Shown: positions 7,801-17,462 of the stretch, piece by piece | Position numbering within the stretch: the stretch's first letter is position 1 | Layout of the letters: each line of letters opens with the position of its first letter | Origin: Euglena gracilis | Lineage: Eukaryota; Euglenida; Euglenophyceae; Euglenales | Length of the DNA stretch: 64,000 nucleotides | NCBI GenBank assembly: GCA_039621445.1 | Contig: CP154955.1 | Span: forward strand, 38,572,426-38,636,425 | Direction: 5' to 3' | Program-made: the position numbers and the translations under genes | Notes under the pieces: model-generated | What the model saw: the letters and a program-made list of their open reading frames with translations, nothing else | Told to the model about the DNA's origin: nothing | Database searches by the model: none

Positions 7801-8777
7801 GGGGTCCCTTCCCCTGGCTGCCCCATCACTGGGGTCCTGCCTGGCTGCCCCATCACTGGGGTCCTGCCTGGCTGCCCCATCACTGGGGTCACCTCTGGCC
7901 CTGCCATAGGGCTGCCCAAAGACAGGCTTTCCCCCTGATTTTGAAAGATTGGGGAAAGTCTGTGTCTGCAATGGGGAGGTACATATATAGCTGGGGGGTT
8001 TGGCTTGATTACCTTCTGGGGGGGCCCTTGTGTAGCCAATCTTGGGTCTCCCCCCCAAGGGCTGGTGTGATCTTGAATGCATTGGCCTCCAATGGCCACT
8101 TGATTTTGATTGAAATGGCCTCCATTGGCCCTGAAATCTTGATGCTTCTCCTGGCCTCCATTGGCCTTTTGCATATAATGGCCTCCATTGGCCTTGATAT
8201 TTCGATGCTTCCCCTGGCCCCCATTGGCCTCTTGCATATAATGGCCTCCATTGGCCTTCCCCTGAAGGGGGGGTTGCTTGCCTGGATGTGCAGCTCCTGA
8301 GGGGTTTGTGTCTGAGGGAGCTGTGGGGTAAGTTGGACATACCTTTCCCCCATGGGAGCTTCCCAGGTTTGGACACAGGCTGCCATAGCCTTGCTCCTGG
8401 GCCCACTGCCCTCTTGGATGATGGCTTCCATAGCCATAATTCTGGCCCCCAGGCCCTGTCCAATGATGGCTGCCATAGCCTTGACTTTGATTTGAATCCT
8501 TTGGATTGAGGCTGCCATAGCCTTTGCTTTTTCCCCTGAAAGGGGAGGAACTGAGAAAAAGGGGTGGAGTCTGTTGGACCTGTGATGGTGATCCCCCTCT
8601 GTCTTCTCTTCCTGACCACAGTTGTCCATGGTCCATGGCCATCATTGTTAGTGGGGGAGTCTGAAACCTTGAGTTTTGTAATCTCTGAAGCGTTGGGGGG
8701 TGGGGGGGTTGCGATGGCCACGGACTGACGAGCTGTTGCCGCCCCTCCAGCTGCTGCAGCTGCTGCTGTGTCTCCAC
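4812..8777 (-). CDS. Fused RT-RNase H-tyrosine recombinase frame, copy B
   Basis: One uninterrupted 1321-codon frame. It carries the repeat-rich N-terminal part, RT with YLDD (7134-7145 on the + strand), RNase H, and then the complete YR with HSTR (5130-5141) and the Tyr motif. In copies A and E, RT and YR are in different frames. Here the sequence after ITPEV lacks 11 nt present in A (GACATGTTTTG), which shifts the frame, destroys the start of the methyltransferase domain and joins RT-RNase H to YR. B also has extra codons (ICWDR) before VWERKW. The C-terminal end near 4880 is artificial: the frame runs into nested copy A. Whether the fusion protein works is unknown; the start codon is not certain. 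Confidence 0.75.
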   Translation of the reverse strand: METQQQLQQLEGRQQLVSPWPSQPPHPPTLQRLQNSRFQTPPLTMMAMDHGQLWSGREDRGGSPSQVQQTPPLFLSSSPFRGKSKGYGSLNPKDSNQSQGYGSHHWTGPGGQNYGYGSHHPRGQWAQEQGYGSLCPNLGSSHGGKVCPTYPTAPSDTNPSGAAHPGKQPPLQGKANGGHYMQEANGGQGKHRNIKANGGHYMQKANGGQEKHQDFRANGGHFNQNQVAIGGQCIQDHTSPWGGDPRLATQGPPQKVIKPNPPAIYVPPHCRHRLSPIFQNQGESLSLGSPMAGPEVTPVMGQPGRTPVMGQPGRTPVMGQPGEGTPVMGPVDSPDTLHPGVPPFMALQASIPHWVKAGASTEVLNLIREGVRADLPLPPQMSLKIPFKTPQEIMTAQKILREYECAGATRQITPEGAKHFVPYFIISKQEGGKTKERLISDCRQLNQHFTPQKFRLEHMGNIFPYLRNGWFCGKIDLKDAYFHLKLHSSLEKHVCMQVGGETWQFQAACFGLSSLPQKFMTLMICWDRRVWERKWRKEGKVVFIYLDDILLLAPSKKTAAQHLAEMKKDLLLAGFRINLPKSCLEPTQEIRHLGQWINLKKGQLEIPQEKLKSLRKELGKVLTAQKMSCRKLSSIVGQVRSYLVSMPFLRILTDELCKMVDLHTKWGWDHTLTIPQGVKDQILELKTFLQPGVGRAFQSQASQELFSDSSTCNGGGLDKKSGQKVQDFWSDLHVLHINQKELMSAVETVKALAKPKQTIVLHVDSQVAVSYLTKWGGKKPYLNSILKPLLYHCQERQINLQVVWVPTKEQLADSLTREQKDPGDYTLNLTIFHQILKFFKNHITPEVHTQQQKIPQVHLSIPPPRGFVGGCSEGRFKGYPPSLCQPSLEHHSPMGSDINGKPRPNLSVDCTPLGFDIMVAPINVNQAARQQGIASTPPVGSVHQLLGGGDAPPKVEFGLLDCVRQILQSQEVSMSSIDTYIKNLGNVRIYDSAFRALVGQLLHKGVPLQQCTVPKMAEAILDLAVHSINTARNAYAAALILPGFGSLRFSPLLAPLKRKWNSNVCKYAHFWDPTDFLENIMTNSTPLSDLSVKELRNRLIICWRLLALHRVVDLARTQRKISFVGEKIFILLQRKGWQFPKWEEILNLPHPPLISPWHLLNEYVERTAHMVGHKNNLLWSLDGKRPLTSERVKSLTKEILQEGGVDTTHWKPHSTRGAGVLWWKNAGLQVEEVQQLSQWKNFGAFQAHYLRLGVVSKIQNIMAQRGVHSTSPSRSAEPEWSRTPTTKEGGGRDQEGEAQESDSHDRGRGRKGPRGRSTRRW

Positions 8778-8844
8778 CTTCCAGTTGACTTTTTGGAAGT
8801 CCGTGGAATTTCTTCTTGAAATTCAGAGGTTCTTTGAACTTCAT
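7195..8844 (-). CDS. DIRS ORF1 (Gag-like), copy B
   Basis: Starts at 8844 in the position equivalent to ORF1 of copy A. It shares the Ala/Gly-rich segment, the PPPPN stretch and GHGPWTTVVRKRRQR. The homologous N-terminal part covers about the first 90 residues. Beyond it the frame shows GQWRP and DPSDGAARQ repeats encoded by short DNA repeats and overlaps the RT frame, so the C-terminal end given is only where the frame closes. Copies A and B differ by indels in the repeat zone, which changes the frame in which each repeat is read. Confidence 0.5.
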   Translation of the reverse strand: MKFKEPLNFKKKFHGLPKSQLEGGDTAAAAAAGGAATARQSVAIATPPPPNASEITKLKVSDSPTNNDGHGPWTTVVRKRRQRGITITGPTDSTPFSQFLPFQGKKQRLWQPQSKGFKSKSRLWQPSLDRAWGPELWLWKPSSKRAVGPGARLWQPVSKPGKLPWGKGMSNLPHSSLRHKPLRSCTSRQATPPSGEGQWRPLYARGQWGPGEASKYQGQWRPLYAKGQWRPGEASRFQGQWRPFQSKSSGHWRPMHSRSHQPLGGRPKIGYTRAPPEGNQAKPPSYICTSPLQTQTFPNLSKSGGKPVFGQPYGRARGDPSDGAARQDPSDGAARQDPSDGAARGRDPSDGACGLPRHITPRGAPIHGPAGQHSPLGQGRGQHRGIKPDKGRGQGRSSPPPSDVLKNSLQNSPRNNDCPKNSEGIRMCRGNQANHPRGSKTFCPLFYYFQTGRWKDKGKINFRLSTVKSTFHPPEVQTGTHGKHFPISQKRLVLWKNRSERCLFPFKAAQQPGKACLHASGGGNVAISSCMLWVKQPATKVYDSHDMLG

Positions 8845-8984
8845 TCTTCATGGAAGTCTCGTTGTTGATCTTCGAAAAGTTGAATTCTTCCGTCAGGAAG
8901 TTGAAGTTCCGAAAATTTTCGTCCACTTGAGTCGTAGAAGTAAAATTCTTTCTCCTTGAGGTCGAAGGGCAGAAATAGGATTCA

Positions 8985-9082
8985 GCCAACTCCGGCAACA
9001 AAAAGCAGTAAGAAGCACCCCCCGCGCACACACAAACACACCAGAACAGAACAGCCGGCAAGGAAAGCAGGACCTCACCATC
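8985..9082 (-). repeat. Left inverted terminal repeat of copy B
   Basis: Matches 281-378 of copy A in the opposite orientation. The element's outer left edge continues to 9106. Confidence 0.85.
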
Positions 9083-9106
9083 TCGCAGTGCGGAGCACGA
9101 ATGGTC

Positions 9107-9291
9107 TGAACCTCGGTCGGGCCCAGGACCCCCCATTTTCGTACTCCCTCGAGGAAAACCGACCAGGGAGGAAGGGTCACCGATGGCGAATGTCAAGAAC
9201 CTTGCGAGGCCATGCCTTGCTCGCCGGCGGTGTTGTTTGGATGGTGTGTTTTGCGCTGGGTTAGGAGGTCCGCTTAGTGCCTTTTTCGCCG
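9107..9291. other. Scrambled family-C DIRS terminal fragment
   Basis: Contains TCGTACTCCCTCGAGG (family-C right edge, inverted) and then an ITR-like piece ending CTTTTTCGCCG. It abuts the left end of the next copy and is probably debris of an older family-C insertion into which B and C1 landed. Confidence 0.55.
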
Positions 9292-11556
9292 GACACCTCG
9301 GGCTCCGCACTTTGCCATTGTGAGGCAATGCCTTGCTCGCCGGCGGTTTGCTGTGTGATTGTTCGCTGCGCTGGGTTAGGAGGTCCCGCTTAGTGCCTTT
9401 TTTCGCCGGAGTTGGCTGATTCCTAAATTGCCCTTCGACACCCAGAAGAAAGGAAAAGAGTTCACTAACGAAGAAGAACCGAGAAAAGAAGTCAATATCA
9501 ATTCAATATCCAGAAGGACACGATCCAGACGAATACCAAATCAAAAGTCAATTATCAAATTTCAAATTTGACTTCAATGAACAATGCAATTGAGAAGAAA
9601 TTGGAATTTCACGGCCGCGGACGTCCTGGAGCAGATGCCGCAGCAGCTGGAGAACTTGGAGATGCGGTCATCACGTGGCAAACCGTGGCCGTTCTTCCCA
9701 CCCAGCCCCCCACCCCAGAAATTTCCCAGCCCAAAACCCCCCCCAGTGACGGCCACGGTCCTTGGACCACAGTGGCCAGAAGGCCCAGAAGACAGAAGCC
9801 AGCACCAGCCCCTTGTGGGCAAAGAATGGGCCATGGGGGCCCAAAATGCTTCAAATGCAAAATGCTTGGCCAATCAAAGCCCACACATCAGGGGCATCTC
9901 CCCCAAAGGCGCCCAGCAGCCTGGGCACAAATTGGCCAGAAGATGGGGAGATGGAATCAAGGCCAAGGAGGTCAACACCACAGGGGCCATGGGGGCCAGT
10001 TTTTCAAGCAAATCCCCTCAGGAAGGGGCAGAAAAGGTCTGTCCAACCCCCCCAATTCATCTATCACAATAGCCCCTCTCAAGGGGACAAGGGGGGGCCA
10101 CAGCAGCCCCCCCAGATTTCCAATGGGGTTGGAGGCCAAGAAGAAATCAAGGCCTGGAAGACCACAATATGTATTATGGAAAAAAATTTATACATGGAAA
10201 CCTTGGAGACCAGCAGGGTGGACCCACAGTGGCCACCAAGAAGCCAAACCACCAGAAGGGTGGACCCACAGTGGCCACCAAGAAGCTAAGGCAGCTGCTG
10301 GAGAAATCCCCCGAGGAACCCACAGAGGCCCTCTGCCAAAAATGGGGGAAAAAGGGACCCACAGTGGCCCTTTCATTGACCCAGCCCCAGGAGGAAAAGG
10401 GACCCACAGTGGCCCTTATGGAGGGAGGGGCAGGAACCCCTCCAACAATTATTCCTCAATTCTCAATGATTCAATCAAGGGGGGGACCCACAGAGGCCCC
10501 CCTATGGTATGTGAACCAACCACATCAAACTGGAGAAGACCAGATAGGCCAAACAGGGGCATTAAGCCCTATGGTATGTCTTCCAACAACAAGATCATCC
10601 AGAGAGGTGAGCAGAGAGGGAGAGAGTGCATGCACATCCCCCCAGAAAAAAATTCTTTTTCCAAGGGCCCAAGCCCTAGGGGTCCTAGGGCTGCAATGTC
10701 CAACACCCCCAACCCAGCCCCCCCAGAATCATCTTATCCAGAAAATAAATCCAATGGGGGAAAGAGAGGGAGACACCCCCCTCCATCAAAGGTTGCAAAA
10801 AAGCCTAAAATGTCCAACACCCCCAGCCCAGCACCCCCAAAATCATCTCATCCAAGAAATAAATTCCATGGAGGAAAAATGGGGAGACACCTCCCTCCAC
10901 CAAAGGCTGCAAAACAGCCTAAAATGGTGGACATCAGATGCAATCTCATGGCCCTGCCCTTTCTAAGGGCCTTTACGGATGCCCTGGCAAATTTTTTGGT
11001 GGAATATTCCACAGCCCCCTGGGACTCAAAACATCCCATTTCCCAAAGAATAAAGGACCAATTAAGAGAAATAAAAAACCTGCTGGACACCTGGGGGGGC
11101 AGACCCTTCCCCCAAAGTGCAACCAGAGTTTTGTACTCAGACAGCAGCACCCATGCCTGGGGGGGGGGGGGGCTGGACATTCGAACAGGAAAAATTGTGC
11201 AAGAATTTTGGAGGGAAAAGTCCATTCTGCACATAAATGTCACAGAATTAAGTGCAGCAATAAGCACAGTACAAAGCCTCAGCCAGCCAGGGGAAACTGT
11301 GTCCCTATCCGTGGACAATCAAGTAATTTAATATTACTTAACAAAAGGGGGGGGGGCAGAAAAGACCCCTTCAATTCCATGCTAAGACCCTTCTTCAAAT
11401 GCTGCATGGAACACAACATAAACCTGCAAGTAAAGTGGGTCCCCTCAAAAGAATGCCTGGCAGACCCCACAAGCAGGTGGGAAATGGACAGGGGGTCTTT
11501 GTGCTTCGCCCTCGGTGTCCCTTCCTCCCTTCTCGGTCTGCCTCGAGAGAGTACGA
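9292..11556 (+). mobile_element. Family-C DIRS element C1, internally deleted (non-autonomous)
   Basis: Left end GACACCTCGGG at 9292 and right end GAGAGTACGA at 11556 match the edges of full-length family-C copies F1 and F2. The core is shortened twice: most of RT is missing between the repeat-rich ORF1 region and ALPFLRAFTDALANF (~10930), and everything from the methyltransferase domain through YR is missing between GAAATGGACAGG and the terminal GTCTTTGTGCTTCGCC (~11495). About 2.3 kb remain of ~4.7 kb. Confidence 0.8.
9568..11331 (+). pseudogene. ORF1-RNase H remnant of C1 (RT deleted)
   Basis: A 587-codon frame starts with an ORF1-like N-terminus (Ala-rich, then GHGPWTTVARRPRRQK at residue ~67) and passes through a repeat-rich region (DNA repeat GGACCCACAGTGGCC). 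It ends in the thumb/connection part of RT and RNase H (YSDSSTHAWGG, LHINVTELSAA). The catalytic YLDD part of RT is absent. The frame closes at TAA 11329-11331, while homologous sequence goes on in another frame (KWVPSKECLADP), so RNase H is also frameshifted. The open frame probably survives because the strand is T-poor rather than by selection. Confidence 0.7.
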
Positions 11557-11978
11557 GAGTTGGCTGACGATGCTGCTCCGAGTTGGGACGTGGCTTCTGG
11601 CCTTGGGGGGTGCTACCCCCTCCTTGGCCCCCATTTTCTGACCGAGGGCTTTTGAGCACAAATTTTCTTTTCCGGGTGGGGGGTCGGGCTCACAAGGTCT
11701 TTGCGCTTCGCCCTCGGCGTCCCTTCCTCCCCGGTCGTTTTTCCTCGAGGGAGTACGAGGAACCTCGGGCTCCGCCCTTTGCCCCTGTGAGGCCAGACTG
11801 TGCATTGAAATCAGGGGGCCAGGGCATTTTCTAAAACGCTTTGGGCGCCAAGTTGTTGATAGTGGGCTATAAAGGCCCCCACCCCCCTCCAATGACCAAT
11901 TTCACACACTTCTTGCGCAGAAAGGCCAAATTTCTTGAGTAAACCAACTCCTGCCCCTCTGGTAGAGTGGGCCCTCCA
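11557..11978 (-). mobile_element. Family-C DIRS 3' fragment with YR C-terminus
   Basis: On the minus strand from 11978 down: THSTRAGV-like HxxR box, LSAQEVCEIGHW, and IAHYQQLG with the catalytic Tyr, then the family-C ICR (11690-11800 area). It is cut at 11979 by element D, and the upstream part of this YR is not found beyond D. Confidence 0.75.
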
Positions 11979-13459
11979 CTCGGAATCCCACGACAGAGGA
12001 AGGAGGAGGTAGGGACCAAGAGGGCGAAGCACAAGAAGATGGTGAGGTCCTGCTTTCCTTGCCGGCTGTTCTGTTCTGGTGTGTTTGTGCGTGTGCGGGT
12101 GGTGCTTCTTACTGCGCCTTTATTGCCGGAGTTGGCGATGATGAGGCCTCCTCCGACACCTTGGCGAAGCTGAACCGTCGTGGCCCCGCTCCCCCCTTCT
12201 CACATGGTCGCTTGGTGGGGGGCCCCCCCCTCGATGAGGCAGGCTGCCTCTTCCTGGTGTGTTTCTGGGTGGGCGGTTGGGGCTGCTTGGTGGGGGGGTC
12301 CCCTTTCTGGTTGGGATGTTTTTTTCCGCTGATTTTTTGGGTGGGTGGGTTGGGCTCACCATCTTCTTGTGCTTCGCCCTCTTGGTCCCTTCCTCCCCCT
12401 TCCTCTGTCGTGGGAGTCCGAGACCATTCGGGCTCCGCACTGCGAGAGTGTGCGGTACTGTGCACCCCCCTTTGGGCCATAATATTTTGAATTTTTGAAA
12501 CGACGCTGAGTCACAAAAAATGAGCTTGGAATGTCCCAAAATTTTTACACTGACCCAATTGCTGGACTTCTTCCACTTGCAAACCAGCATTTTTCCACCA
12601 TAAGACCCCAGCTCCTCTGGTGCTGTGGGGTTTCCAGTGGGTGGTGTCCACCCCCCCCCTCTTGCAGAATTTCTTTGGTAAGGGAGTTCACTCTTTCTGA
12701 TGTCAAAGGTCTTTTACCATCCAAAGACCATAACAAATTATTTTTATGCCCAACCACGTGGGCTGTCCTATCCACATACTCTTTCAATAAATGCCAGGGG
12801 CTTATGAGGGGGGTGTGTGGCAAATTCTAAATTTCCTCCCATCTTGGGAATTGCCAACCTTTCCTTTGCAATGAAATGAAATTTTTTTCTCCCACGAAAC
12901 TTATTTTTCGCTGTGTCCTGGCTAGATCAACCACCCTGTGGAGGGCCAGAGGCCTCAAACAGATGATGAGTCTGTTTCTGAGCTCTTGTACAGATAGATC
13001 TGAGAGGGGTTTTGACTTCCTGATGATGTTTTCTAGGAAATCAGTGGGGTCCCAAAAATGGGCATACTTGCAGACATTGGAATTCCATTTTCTTTTCAAT
13101 GGAGCCAGAAGACGGGAAAATCTCAATGAACCAAACCCTGGGAGTAACAAGGCTGCTGCATGTGCATTTCGTGCAGTGTTGATGCTGTGAACAGCAAGAT
13201 CAAGGATGGCTTCAGCCATCTTGGGGACTGTGCACTGCTGCAGAGGCACCCCTTTGAGCAACAATTGGCCCAACAATGTCCTGAAGGCTGAGTCATATCT
13301 TTTGACATTTCCCAGATTTTTTATGTAAGTGTCGATACTGGACATCGAAACTTCTTGGGATTGTAATATTTTCCTGACACAATCAAGCAGGCCGAATTCC
13401 ACCTTGGGGGGGGGGGGGGCATCTCCTCCCCCCAGCAGTTGGTGAACAGACCCACTGGG
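11979..13459 (-). mobile_element. Family-A DIRS copy D, 5'-truncated
   Basis: Right end (GTGGGATTCCGA on the minus strand) at 11979, then right ITR, spacer, ICR (~12360-12450) and the YR gene. Homology to A/B/E stops abruptly at 13459 after the segment equivalent to GSVHQLLGGGDAP, and an unrelated Gag-like sequence begins. It inserted into the family-C YR remnant to its left. Confidence 0.82.
12490..13459 (-). pseudogene. Tyrosine recombinase of copy D, truncated and frameshifted
   Basis: On the minus strand the frames show IDTYIKNLGNVKRYDSAF, LALHRVVDLARTQRK and HKNNLLWSLDGK. A frame change near 12827-12840 (the ILNLPH/MPHTPL region) and another at the G/C run near 12650 separate the HxxR and Tyr motifs from the rest. 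The start is lost. Not expected to be functional. Confidence 0.78.
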
Positions 13460-15603
13460 GGCCCAGCAAAAGCTATTTGGAGGCTGAGGTTGACCGCATT
13501 TGCGGACAACTCCAGTTGGTGGAACATTTGGAAGAAACGGTGCATGACTTGTCCGCGAGTTTGGATAAAATATCCAATCCGGTACCGGTTGTGCCACCAC
13601 CCACCGCAGTAAGCGCAGCGGTTGGTTTTCCAAATGTCCCGGAATCGCGTCCTCAAATTACCGTTTCTGGAGTAGGGATCCCTACATCCACTGCAAATTT
13701 GGTACAACCACCCGCGAAAATGCGAATTGTACTACCTTTGCTTTTGCCCACACTACAAACCCACTTTTCACAGCACATTTCTGATGAGGAAATTCATCCA
13801 CCGCTCGAAAATTCGAGACTCCACCAAGAAATTTAACATTCCAACCTTGTGCGAGGAATGAGACAACACCCCACATCTGGTATTGGTCATGTGTCGCATT
13901 CGTGATCCTTCCAACCACCAACGGGTTCGGGAATGCCAGATCACCCATCGGGTTTTCGGCAGGAAACCTGCCCCACCGGGAGAATTTCACCACATTTTCG
14001 CATTGGCCGCAGGAAAATCCTGTCACCCCTACACTTGGTGCGGGAAACACTGCACGGGGTACACTTCGAGCGGAAAATCCGCGAAACGCGTTTGGTGTTA
14101 GGAATTACCCAGACCCAACCACCTTGAATACCACCGAGGGTCAACGGGTTACTCAGAAAGACTTCAAGGGCACCATCGAAATCGCGGGTAAGGTGAAACC
14201 CCAATGGGACGGGTAACCAACCAACTGGAGACAAATTTTTCGGGACTGGGAGTATTATTGGGCACTCAAGGGGCCCACCCAAGACCCGAATCCTGAGGTA
14301 GTCAAGATGGAATTCGTCGATTGTCTACCAAGGGAGGAGAGGGAACGCGCACGTCACTTGGTGATACGTAATGGCGTATCATTTGATGACCTGGTTGAGC
14401 AATACACTCCAACCAACTCAAGTTTGGTCACCAGGATTACCCTGGAAAAAGATGGCGACAAAGTGCGCCACCCGATCGCAAATGGAAATCCATTGACCTT
14501 TTGTATGCCAAATGGTTAGCACTTGCTTCCGTAGTTGATGAAGTTAGTGAGAAGCAAATGCGTGAACAATTCGATGCGGTTTTGATGCATTTCACACCAT
14601 CCCTCGTGAAGGATATCCATCGCGAGGAGTTGGCGGGGCGTGATATGACTCTTGCCCAACGTTGGAATTATTTGTCAAAGCAACTCAAGCTCACACAAGT
14701 TTTGGGACAAATACAGTCCGCTTTCCAAACACATCCCACCGCGGGAATCCCTGCGGGTGCGGTAAGTGCGTTGCAAAAATCACCCACGTCACCATGGTCA
14801 CCCGCCACGGGATCCAAGACGCAGGATCAGCGTTCATTGGACCAAGGCACGGATAAACTGTGCTTTTTATGCAACAAATCTGGTCATATGTCTCGGGAAT
14901 GCCCGAATCCCGATGCGCGAAAGCGTATTCAAAGTCCTAGGGGCTCGACGTCCTCACGAGAATCGGGTTCCTTGGTTTTTTTTTCGCGTCAATCGGGCGC
15001 TTCACGGTGTTTGGAGAATCGTTTTAGCGGTAGTAGGCCCAAGTCACCATCGCGTGATGGTCGGGAAACCCGTACCTCTCGCGGTCGGTCACCTGGTACC
15101 CCTACCCGGAAACGGGATTTAAATCACGACGCTTCACGATCTCGTTTGCGAAGTGGATCATCCTCTTCGCGCGGGTCACCGGGAGAACACCAACACCGGC
15201 ACACCAGTCATGGTCGGTAAACCCGTTCACCACGTCGGTTTGACGGTAGAACGGAATACCTTTCTCCCCGTCATACCGAATTCCACCTCAAATCACGTTG
15301 TTCACTATGCGGTTCAAAGGACCACCACTCATCCAAGTGTCCCAGATCTCGTTCCCCCCAGCCCGGCTACGGAAATCGCGGTAAGCGCCGCGTGGACCGT
15401 GGTTACTCCTCCAACCGGCAAAAAGTCGGCTTCAAGATACCTTGTTTGGAGGAGGACATCTTGGATTCGGGCAGGGAGGGGGATGAGACCTCGGAAAAGG
15501 AATTCAACGAGGCCCGTATGACGGTCCGCAAACTGAATTCCATATGTTCCGCCAAGCGATCTACCGGCTTTGCGGCCTGTTCTGGTCAGGAGCAATGGTG
15601 ATT
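13460..15603 (+). pseudogene. Retroelement Gag-like polyprotein with two CCHC zinc knuckles, decayed
   Basis: Read in sections: a coiled-coil-like N-terminal piece (~13480-13834), then IFRDWEYYWALKG and KMEFVDCLPREERERARHL (14235-14360), resembling retrotransposon capsid helices. After a frameshift near 14465-14478 come KSIDLLYAKWLALASVVDE, knuckle CFLCNKSGHMSREC (CX2CX4HX4C, ~14860-14900), an RS-rich stretch, and a second knuckle CSLCGSKDHHSSKC (~15300-15340). The last stop is at 15601. Breaks: in-frame TAA at ~14214, the frameshift, and TAA at 15218-15220 in GGTCGGTAAACCCGT, where a sister repeat unit upstream (15060-15073) reads GGTCGGGAAACCCGT, pointing to GAA-to-TAA. No RT or protease is seen next to it, so the element type is unresolved. 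Confidence 0.65.
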
Positions 15604-16490
15604 TCAAGCACGGACCCTGGGCAGATGAACAGCTGGAGGTGGGACTTGATCACTCCCGCCCCACCTGCCCATCCGCCTTTGTGGCCTGTACCCGGAAAAC
15701 GCCACCCCCCCCCCACTACTGCACTCAAAATAATCTTTTTTTCCGCCAAAATTCACACATACTAACCACAAACTGTGCGGTGACTGGGGATGTGTGCTGG
15801 GGAAACCCATGCCCATCAGCCCCCAACAATCACCCTCCCCACCAAATTCCAACATTTCAATGGTTAACAATTATTTTCTGACGTAACTTGGGTATACCTC
15901 ATTTTACGGCAGTACCGTCTGGTAGTGAAAAGCCACTCCAACGGTTGACACACACCACTCCACTCTTCACCGCCTCAAAAACCACTTCACCGCTGGCGTC
16001 CACCAGGATGGCCACCACTTTTCCAACACCGTTACCCACCACAGCAACACTGTTACAAACCACACCAACAACCGTTTTCCACACCGGGTGTACCGAGAAA
16101 GTCGGACCCCCTGCCCGTTCCACACGAGGCAGGGCACGCGAGTAGCGGTACTCCTCTCGTTCCACTGGTTTACAAGACGAAAGCCCAAGGATCCGAAGTT
16201 ATAACAGTGTCGATTAGTCGCCAAGCCACACAACAACCGTTACTCACCAATTGTGTCGATTCAGACACACCTGTACACGACTCCACGGCTCAGGCCACTC
16301 ACACCAACAATCACGCAGACCTGCAACACCACACCACTTCCCTCCAATGTGTGTCTCGTAGGAGAAACACCACAAAACCAGACCAGGTCTGCAAGTTAAG
16401 TTAAAAAGCCAACACTAACCACAAAATCCGAAACGGATACCCAGGCTTCAAGCCCGCAAAACGCGGTGGTGGGTCACAAATGTCAACGTC
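15604..16490 (+). other. Thr/Pro-rich open stretch, no recognised gene (unit 1)
   Basis: Holds C-rich sequence and a frame from 15888 rich in Thr, Pro and His without a domain I recognise. Unit 2 carries an insertion of about 17 bp here (~32600-32616) that lengthens the frame to 177 codons (32369-32902). Codon-scale indels between copies are not respected, which argues against a protein under selection. Confidence 0.6.
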
Positions 16491-17462
16491 ACGGAAAATT
16501 TTTCAGATTCGTGAAAATCGCGATCTGAATCACAGACATCGCGAGCGGAATCGTGAAAAGCACAGTTTCTGTCGCATTTCCCGCGAAAAATTTTTCACTT
16601 TCTCGAAAAAATTTTCAGATTCGCGAAAATCGCGATCTGAATCGCGCAAATCGCGAGCGAAATCGTGAAAAGCACTATTTATGTCGCGTTTCCCGCGAAA
16701 AAATTTTCTCTTTCACGAGAAAATTTTCATATTCGCGAAAACCGCGATCTGAATTGCGGAAATCGCGAGCGGAATCTGAAAAGCACGATTTCCTTCGCAA
16801 TTTTTCTCTTCCACGAAAAATTTATCAGGTTCGCAAAAATCGCGATCTGAGTCGCGTAAATCGCAAGCAGAATCGTGGAAAGCAAGATTTTCGTCGCATT
16901 TCCCGCGAAAAATTTTTCACTTCCACAAAAATTTTTTCAGATTCGCTAAAAGCGCGATCTGAATCGCGGAAATCGCGAGCGGAATCGAGGAAAGCACGAT
17001 TTACGTCGCATTTCGCGCGAAAAAATTTTCACTTTCACGAAAAATTTTCAGATTCGCGAAAAGCGCGATCTGAATCGCGGAAATCGCGAGCGGAATCGTG
17101 GAAAGCACGATTTCCGTCGCATTTCCCGTGAAAAATTTTTCTCTTTCATGAAAAAATTTTCAGATTTGCGAAAATCACGATCTGAATCGCGGAAATCGCG
17201 AGCTGAATCGTGGAAAGCACGATTTCCGTTGCATTCTCGCGAAAATTTTTTCACTTTCACGAGGAAATTTTCAGATTCGCGAAAATAGCGATCTGAATTG
17301 CGGAAATCGCGAGCGGAATCGCGAAAAGCACAATTTCCTTCGCCATTTTTTACTTCCACGAAAAATTTATCAGATTCGCGATAATCGCGGTCTGAATCGC
17401 GGAAATCGCAAGCGGAATCGTGAAAAGCACGATTTCTGTCGCATTTCCCGCGAGAAATCTCT
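16491..17462. repeat. 112-bp satellite rich in CGCGA palindromes (unit 1)
   Basis: Nine tandem units, marked by CGATCTGAAT starting at 16521, 16633, 16745, 16843, 16955, 17066, 17178, 17289 and 17388. Spacing is 111-112 bp with two 98-99 bp variants. Each unit contains TTCGCGAAAATCGCGAT-type palindromes and A/T runs. A forward frame through it encodes Arg/Ser-rich repeats, an effect of the DNA repeat. Confidence 0.92.

Larger units (their letters stand above)
1..9106 (-). mobile_element. DIRS-type YR retrotransposon, family A, copy B (split by nested copy A)
   Basis: This minus-strand element starts at its left end (GACCATTCG read on the minus strand, at 9106) and runs off the window edge. 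Its body is 4878-9106. Its tail, 1-256, lies on the other side of copy A, which is inserted in its internal complementary region. Removing 257-4877 rejoins CTCACCATC to TTCTTGTGC, exactly the uninterrupted sequence seen at 48829-48846 in copy E. It encodes ORF1, RT, RNase H and YR, with the methyltransferase domain damaged. The part of the right inverted repeat present is 1-37. Confidence 0.88.

Noticed and set aside
1-13459. LTR retrotransposon
   Set aside because: I looked for direct LTRs, a DDE integrase and an aspartic protease; only inverted ends, an ICR and a tyrosine recombinase are present.
15888-16145. Thr-rich secreted or mucin-like protein
   Set aside because: No signal peptide, and a non-multiple-of-three length difference between duplication units changes the frame.
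16553-17131. Arg/Ser-rich protein (SR-like) from the satellite (also 32978-33556)
   Set aside because: The repeats follow the 112-bp DNA unit and the frame changes with 98-bp variants; no start context or domain.
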